Positions 57,626 through 64,000 of a DNA stretch of 64,000 bases are shown here, piece by piece. The translations under genes were made by a program, and so were the position numbers. Source of the stretch: Bufo bufo. Taxonomy: Eukaryota > Chordata > Amphibia > Anura > Bufonidae. A model generated the notes under the pieces. The model did no database searches, was not told the DNA's origin, and saw only the letters and a list, made by a program, of their open reading frames with translations. The stretch lies in contig NC_053390.1 of NCBI RefSeq assembly GCF_905171765.1, positions 162,384,666 to 162,448,665 of the forward strand. The letters run 5' to 3'. The number at the start of each line of letters is the position of its first letter. Positions within the stretch are counted from its first letter, which is position 1.

Positions 57626-58399
57626 TATGTTAAAAAACACTATTTCCTGGATGCTGAGAGCCTTTATAGTTGTGTAGAACACTGTGCCTTGCAGTAACAC
57701 GCATAGGGAGTCTGCTTTGGTAGTGAAATAATACTGTGAGTCCCTATGACATGCAGATGACAGGCGTCACTCTTAGAATCACTGCACACTTCACTTATTA
57801 GGGCAGTCACGGGGCCAAAACTGACCAAATAACTGAAGTATCAACTCAGCCTTACAGGTCGATGTTAGCGTCAAATAGAAGAGCACTCCTTTTACACCGT
57901 CGCCAGCTGATTCCACATAGATGTTATCAGAACCTGTTCTATAAATCGCGTATACAAGTAGAGCCCCCCAGACAGAGTGGAGAGGATGTCAGCAGTAAAT
58001 TTGTGTTGACGTTATGGATTAATTTTCCCTTCCTCTGATCCATCAGAACAATAACCCACAAAAAAACGGATCCTGTCTGTGGAGCATACGCCTTCACTCG
58101 GTCAGCATTTGCTCAATAATCCATCAGTATTGCTAATGCCAAAAAAAAACAGAAGTGGATGTAAAACAGAGATGACACGTGAATGGAATATTTGCATGTC
58201 TTCTGTGTTTTGTACCCACTCCTGCTTTTGGCTACCAAATCATAAGCCAATTCTGATGGGACCATACAGGCCTTACAGCTTCTACACAGACAGGATCCGT
58301 TGTGCGTCTCATTTTTCCTTTCTTCTGACAGATCATAAGAAAGGTCAAATAAATGATGATGTCAGCCAGGCCGAAAGGCAAAATAGTAGCCCAGTCATG
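57626..58399. other. Intronic sequence with one foldback
   Basis: AAACGGATCCTGTCTGTG near 58064 is mirrored by CACAGACAGGATCCGTTG near 58284, with weaker complementarity further out (CCTTCCTCTGATC against GATCATAAGAAAGG). It is probably an old MITE of about 320 bp. The preceding 400 bp shows nothing recognisable. Confidence 0.5.
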
Positions 58400-59130
58400 A
58401 AGTGGGGAGGGTTGGAACAGCATGAGAAGTCCACAGAGTGGATCTATGACATATTGATGAAGTGGAAGCAGCATCAGGATACCACAGAGTGGCAAGGTGA
58501 CTTAGTGCGGAAATGGCAGCAGCATCAGGAGACCACAGAGTGGCAAGGTGACATAGTGTGGAGATAGCATCAGCAGGAGGATACCACAGAGTGGCAAGGT
58601 GACATAGTGTGGAGATGGCAGCAGCAGGAGGAGGATACCACAGAGTGGCAAGGTGACATTGTGTGGGGATGACAGCAGCATGAGAAGACCAGAGAGTGGC
58701 AAGGTGACATAGTGTGGAGATGGCAGCAGCATGAGGAGACCACAGAGGGGCAAGGTGACATAGTGTAGAGGTGGTGGCAGCATCAGGAGGCCACAGAGTG
58801 GCAAGGTGACATAGTGTGGATATGGCAGCAGCATACCACAGAGTGGCAAGGTGACATGCTGTGGAGATGGCATCAGCATGAGGAGACCACAGAGTGGCAA
58901 GGTGACATAGTGTGGAGATGGCAGCAGAAGCATCAGGAGACCACAGAGTGGCAAGGTGACATAGTGTGGAGATGGCAGCAGCAGCATCAGGAGACCACAG
59001 AGTAGTGGCAAGATGACATAGTGTGGATATGACAGCTGCATGAGGAGGCCACAGAGTGGCAGGGTGACATAGTGTGGAGATAGGAGCAGCAGCTGCATCA
59101 GGAGACCACAAAGTGACCCAGTAACAGAAT
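58400..59130. repeat. Minisatellite, about 51-bp unit, about 14 copies
   Basis: The unit is ACCACAGAGTGGCAAGGTGA then CATAGTGTGGAGATGGCAGC and AGCATCAGGAG, with small length changes at GCAGCA. It lies 3' of the second hAT transposase (minus strand). Long frames through it (up to 265 codons on the minus strand) are periodic artefacts. Confidence 0.9.
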
Positions 59131-59804
59131 GGGGAGGTGGGTGGCAATACCAGTACCCGCTGACAAAGGTGGGTGCAAGGAGCACTTGGCATCAGATGTG
59201 TTGCATCAGGCGGGTTGCAGCATCAGAGTGGTAGCTGAGGCAGGTAGTCAGAAGAAACCGGTCACTTTTATCAAAGTATTAGTGTGGCACCATGGATGAT
59301 CTAGTCTGATGCATCAGGAATTGGTGGTTGGAAATCCTGGCTGATCCACACCTGATGCATCTTGACAAAGGTCAGTCTCTCCACATTTTTGGTGGACAGG
59401 CGAGTTCTCCTTGGGGTAAATATGGCCCCCGCTGCACTAAACACCCGCTCTGATGCCACACTACTGGCCGGGCAGGACAGTTTTTCCAGGGCAAACTCTG
59501 CTAGTTGCGACCACAAATCCAGTTTGGCTACCCAATAGTCCAGAGGATCTTCATTGTGGGGTGGCAGGATGCTGTCCAAGTATGCCACCACCTGCTGGTT
59601 GAGGTCCTGCTCCAGGTCTACCTGCTGCTGATGCTGGTGAGTAGTTTCTTCACAATGCAGGTGAAGAAAGCTACTCATCAGTGACTGTAGACTCAGGCTG
59701 CTGCTGATGGAGCTAGTACTGCTCCTGCCACCCCACCCCTCCCCAGCAGCCATGGCAGTAGAACGTGATCACAGAGGGCCCTCCCAGTCAGACCTGCAAG
59801 AGGA

Positions 59805-60336
59805 TGTCACAACCAGACAGTTGAGAAGCTCTGACAGGAGCCTTTCAGATCCTCCTCCTTGAATTTCTTTGTTTTGGTTGAGTTCCTCATCTCGTTAGTC
59901 TATCTCAGCTGTCATGCAGTTGGACTGATTGCTGCCCTTTAAGTTCCTCCCCAGAATGCAGTAGTGTGCGGCTTATACAACTTCTTGGAGTGTGTGTGCA
60001 TGCTGTTCCTAGTTCTCAGTCCCCAGTCGTCTGCAAGATAAGTACTGTTTATGTATTTATGATTTTCTGTTTTCTGGATCCAGGTGACCCTGACTCCCTC
60101 CGTGTCTGTGTAGGGAGCCGGTGGTCGTATCCCCTCACTATTGTAGGGTCTTCAGGTGTAAGATAGTCGAGGTACGTGGATATGCGCCCATCCACCTTTG
60201 GGGTGGTCGCATAGGCTGAGCAATAAGGGAGAGCGGCAGGTCTCATGCAGGGGTCTCCCTTTTGTTCCTTAGTTGTGGATCCAGTGAGTCATTGTTTATA
60301 TTGTATTGTCTTGTTTCCTGTACACCATCCGTGACA
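59805..60336. mobile_element. Solo LTR inside the hAT pseudogene, 5-bp duplication
   Basis: GAGGA at 59800-59804 and 60337-60341 flank a 532-bp element that starts TGTCACAACC and ends CCGTGACA. It is the same family and orientation as 53399-53925. hAT coding sequence resumes on both sides. No internal retroelement genes are attached. Confidence 0.85.
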
Positions 60337-61013
60337 GAGGATGGACGATGGTGCAGATAGGCAGCGGCCAACTGACTACATAGGATGTCTCTGTAGTAGT
60401 TCATTTTGTCCTTCCTCTCGGTGGGTGTAAAAAAGGCCCCCGTTCTGGACTGGTAGCGAGGGTCCAACAAGATGGAGAGCCAGAAGTCACCCCTCTGCTG
60501 AATGGTGACAATTCGGCTGTCACTACGCAAGCAAGTGAGCATGCATCGTGCCATATGTTCAAGTGACTCGGAGGGACTCCCTGCCTCCATCTCCACTGCA
60601 TACTGCCACGTGTGTCCAGGTCCTCTGTCTCATCTTCTTCATCGCCCTGTAGCCCCTCTGGCTGCTCCTGCCCCTCCTGTCCTGTCAGTTGAGTAGAAAA
60701 ACCACCCATTTGGCTACACATTGCCTATGCTCCAATGTCCCACAGGGCTCATGTGGCCGTGAGATCGAGACGTCACGTCTCCTGTCCCCTGACCAGCCAT
60801 TGTTACCAGCATCTGTTCTAGGACATGAAGCAGTGGAATGACGTCGTTCATCCCGTAGTCCTGTCGACTGACAAATAACGTGGCGTCCTCAAAGGGCCTG
60901 AGCAAACGGCAGGTGTCACGCATGAGCTGCCACTGGGTGACATTGAAGTTACACAGTGGAGTACTCCTATCCGCTTGCATCATCAAGAAATCGTTGATGG
61001 CATTTCTCTGTTC

Positions 61014-62132
61014 TAGGGCTGCAACGAATACTCAAATAAATCAAGTAATTTGACACAAAAAAATCTTTGGTGCAAATTTTTAGCATTGAGGATTCGTTTG
61101 TGTCACCTGACAACAGAGAGCTGTGCCCCTGCTGAAAAGGTAAGTTGGTGAGACTAAGGCCGGGCGCCCGGAGTGCACAGTGTCATAGCAACCAATGACG
61201 CTGTGCATTCCAGGTGTCAGTAGGAGTGGGGGGGGGGGAGCTGCTGGCACAAGGGGGGGAGAGAGCTGCGGGCACAAGGGGGGACTGCTGGCACAAGGGG
61301 GGAGAGCTGCTGGCACAAGGGGAGGAAAGCTGATGGCACAAGGAGGGGGAGCTGCTGGCACAAGGGGAGGAGAGCTGCTGGCACAAGGGGAGGAGAGCTG
61401 CTGGCACACGGGGGGGAAGCTGCTGGCACACGGGGGGGAAGCTGCTGGCACAAGTGGGGGGAGCTGCTGGCACAAGGGGAGGAGAGCTGATGGCACAAGG
61501 GGGGGAGCAGCTGGCACAAGAGGGGAGAGCTTCTGGCACAAGGGGGGAGAGCTGTTGGCACAAGGGGGAGAGCTGCTGGCACAAGGGGGAGAGCTGCTGG
61601 CACAAGGGGGAGAGCTGCTGGCACAAGGGGGGAGAGCTGCTGGCACAAGGGGGGAGAGCTGCTGGCACAAGGGGGAGAGCTGCTGGCACAAGAGGGATCT
61701 GCTGGCACAAGGGGGGAGAGTTGCTGGCACAAGGGGGGAGAGATGCTGGAACAAGGGGAAGAGCTGCTGGAACAAGGGGGAGAGCTGCTGGCACAAGGGG
61801 GGTAGCTGCTGGCACAAGGGGGGAGAGCTGCTGGCACAAGGGGGAGAGCTGCTGGCACTGCGGTGGGGGAGAGCTGATGGCAATGGGGTGGGGGAGAGAT
61901 GATGGCACTAGGGAAACGGAGCTGATTGCACGGGGGGGTTGATGGCTCTGGGGGGAACTGATGCACTTGGGCTGATCGCACAGGGGGGAACGAAGGGTGT
62001 AGGGGGTCTGATGAGTTTTTATAAAGGAAAACAGTCTATTAATTCATTTTTTCTTATTAGATTACTCGATTAATCGTAAAAAATAATCGATAGAATACTC
62101 GATTTCTAAAATAATTGTTTACTGCAGCCTTA
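61014..62132. mobile_element. hAT-type MITE expanded by a minisatellite
   Basis: CTCTGTTC (61006-61013) and CTCGGTTC (62133-62140) match at seven of eight positions. The ends are TAGGGCTGCAACGAATACTC and ...TTTACTGCAGCCTTA, with AATCAAGTAATTTGACAC near the left and ACTCGATTAATCGTAAAAAA near the right. This end type is a very common vertebrate hAT MITE. Between the ends lies the array at 61230-61880. Confidence 0.8.
61230..61880. repeat. Minisatellite, about 21-bp unit, about 31 copies
   Basis: The unit is GAGCTGCTGGCACAAGGGGG with variable G-run length. Because unit length varies, several long frames on both strands (up to 267 codons, Pro/Ser/Cys-rich or Gly/Ala-rich) arise; none is a gene. 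The G-runs could form G-quadruplexes. Confidence 0.92.
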
Positions 62133-64000
62133 CTCGGTTCGTATAGTCGGACTAACATATGGAGGGTGGAATTCTAACGGGTGGAAATGTTGCATATCAG
62201 CCTATGTTGGGGGATGCCGTTCTGCCGCTGCAGCTCAAGGAGGGTGTGCTTTTCAGCATACGAGTGGCTGAAGTGCATGCAAAGTTTACTGCCCATTTTT
62301 AGGATGTCTTGCAGATGGGAGGAAGACTTCAGGAACCGCTTGACAACCAGATTGAACACGTGTGCCATGCAGGGCGCATGGCTCAGCCTTCCTTGACGCA
62401 TCGCTGACACCACGTTCTTCCTGTTGGTGGTCAGCATGGTTCCATTTTTCAGTTGTCGCGGAGAAAGCTATGATTCGATTTCTTGATGCATCACGTGGAG
62501 CAGTTCCTCCCCTGTGTGACTCCGTTCGCCAAGGCAAACCAGGTGCAGAACAGCGTGACACCTCCGAGCCCTGCATATGTGGTAAGCTAGAGGGGCACTG
62601 TGACTTGTCCCTGCAGTGGAGGCTGAGGACATGGTGGAGGATGAGGAGGCAGAGGCGGACATTGTCGCAGGATCAACAGCGTGTTAACGTGGAGGCGGAA
62701 GCGGCGTGACCTGGCCAAATTGCTGGTGTGGCTGTGCAGGAACCACATTAACCCAGTGGCCCGTAAAGGACATGTATTGTCCCTGACCATAGTTACAGCT
62801 CCACACGTCGGCACTGCCGTGCACTTTGGCAGACACCGACAGGCTTAAGGACTGGCCCAACTTCTGTTCTACATATTTGTGCAGGGCTGGTACTGCCTTT
62901 TTCGCAAAGAAATGACGGCTTGAGACTCACCACCTCGGCTTGGCACAAGCCATCAGTTCTCTGAAAGGTGCGGAGTCCACCACTTGGAAAGGGAGGGACT
63001 GCAGCACCAGCAACTTGGACAGGAGCACGTTCAGCTTCTGTGCCGTTGGATGCGTGTACACATACTGCTGTCTCTTGGCAATCGCTTCGGTGATCGATTG
63101 CTGACAGAATGACTGACAAGGAGTAGGAGCAGCAGGAGCATCTGGACCAGCAGAAGATGGGAATAACAGACAGCTCCCTTTGGCTGAGGTGGTGGATCCT
63201 TGACTGCCTGAAACCTGGTGTGTGCCCCTGGCTGATGCAGCGGTTGCTGCGGCAGGCTGGACAACCACATCGGAGCCTCGGTTCTCCCAGGCCATTGTAT
63301 GTTGACGCAGGGCCTTAGTTCCAACATTGGCACCCCGGCCACACTTCACCTTCTGCTCACATTATGCGACATATGGCCACATTCACCTCCTCTGGCGCTT
63401 TAAAATAAAACAGCCACAATGCCGAGTAGGTGATTTTCCCCACAACAATCCGCACTGACTGATTGCTACCGCCGCTGCCTCCGTGAACCCCTGCAACACT
63501 ACTTCCCGGGCAAGTAGGCTGCTGCGAAGCAGGTGGTCTACCCCGGGCACGTTTGGCTCCCGATCTCCCACTGCTGCCACCCTGCTGACTCCCGGCAACA
63601 CTAGCGACTTGCTGGCTCAGCCGCTGCCTGACGGGGGGCAAACTGCCACCCTCTTCTCCTGATGATGACGAAGCCACTTCTTCACACGGCTCCCAAGTGC
63701 GAACAGCTTCATCATCAAGTAGTGTCTGCACTTTACTGATGTCCTCCTCAACGGCCTCCGGGTCAGGAGCCTGACTACCCGCAACACACGCTCCAGTGCC
63801 ATTCTCCTCATCACTACTTACCCGCCTAGCAGAGGAAGTGGCGGAAGTCTCCTCCACATCTTGACTGGGCAGTAGCTGCTGACTGTCCTCTAGTAGCTCA
63901 TCCTCGCTGAAAAGTGAAGCTGAGCCCACTGCATGTAGTACTTCTTGCGGTGATGGAACAGAAAAGGCCAGAGGCAGGTTGAGGGCACAGGGCCTTAGGT

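Larger units (their letters stand above)
59301..63929 (-). pseudogene. Second hAT transposase, multiply broken
   Basis: Read from high to low coordinates: acidic Ser-rich N-terminus (63929-63357, MGSASLFSEDELLEDSQQLL); BED finger-like KCGRGANVGTKALRQHT (from about 63349); GSADVWSCNYGQGQYMSFTG (about 62850); NVVSAMRQGRLSHAPCMAHV and FNLVVKRFL (62437-62174); NFNVTQWQLMRDTCRLLRPF (60986-60714); FWLSILLDPRYQSRTGAFFT (60596-60342); and the C-terminal dimerisation domain with PASSVASERVFSAAGAIFTP (59753-59301). Several frameshifts and stops occur. A hAT MITE (61014-62132) and a solo LTR (59805-60336) interrupt it. The 5' end of the element lies beyond the window. Confidence 0.85.

Noticed and set aside
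58395..59192. 265-codon minus-strand frame
   Set aside because: It coincides with a 51-bp minisatellite and has overlapping alternatives of similar length in other frames.
61080..61981. Long Pro/Ser-rich and Gly-rich frames on both strands (up to 267 codons)
   Set aside because: They are translations of a ~21-bp G-rich minisatellite in several frames at once.

Overview
The window looks like intronic DNA from an anuran amphibian, probably a neobatrachian frog or toad. It is eukaryotic, AT-rich and packed with Tc1/mariner, piggyBac, hAT and Harbinger DNA transposons, with short TTA/TAA-flanked elements whose ends read GGGTCCATTCACAC and TTAA-flanked elements ending CCTTAAGGGGTTAA. I know these end types from frog genomes; the species is inference. 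No bacterial genes, rRNA, tRNA or CRISPR array were seen.

The only host gene I can support runs on the minus strand through most of the window. Five exons with consensus splice sites and mutually compatible phases lie at 55822-55933, 44356-44452, 40165-40322, 13793-13920 and 7849-8021. Their conceptual protein matches what I remember of vertebrate TMEM232 over about 200 residues. One exon expected between 40165 and 13920 was not found. Both ends of the gene lie outside the window or were not seen.

Almost everything else is transposon, layered by repeated insertion. 1-5951: end of one piggyBac-type element inserted in the 3' part of a second piggyBac (copy A). 10.3-13.0 kb: a Tc1 MITE and a broken Tc1 element. 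14.3-26.6 kb: a nest of an inverted-repeat element split by Tc1, itself split at TTAA by a complete piggyBac (copy B, 15873-23438) with an intact 650-residue transposase and several kb of alternating palindromes. 26682-33431: a hAT element with an 8-bp target duplication. 34-44 kb: a mariner fragment, a non-autonomous hAT, and two Tc1 elements each inside an arm of a foldback repeat. 45.3-50.2 kb: nested MITEs, a CR1-like LINE fragment, and a 3.8-kb hAT-type element holding a Penelope-like GIY-YIG fragment and a 1.7-kb minisatellite. 50.3-57.6 kb: MITEs, a solo LTR and a deleted Tc1. 58.4-63.9 kb: a second broken hAT transposase interrupted by another solo LTR and by a hAT MITE.

Two solo LTRs of one family and four hAT-type insertions have readable target duplications. 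Hammerhead-ribozyme-like motifs lie near Penelope-type sequence. Boundaries given to the base come from terminal repeats plus target duplications read directly; other boundaries are approximate. Family names rest on remembered motifs, not on a search.
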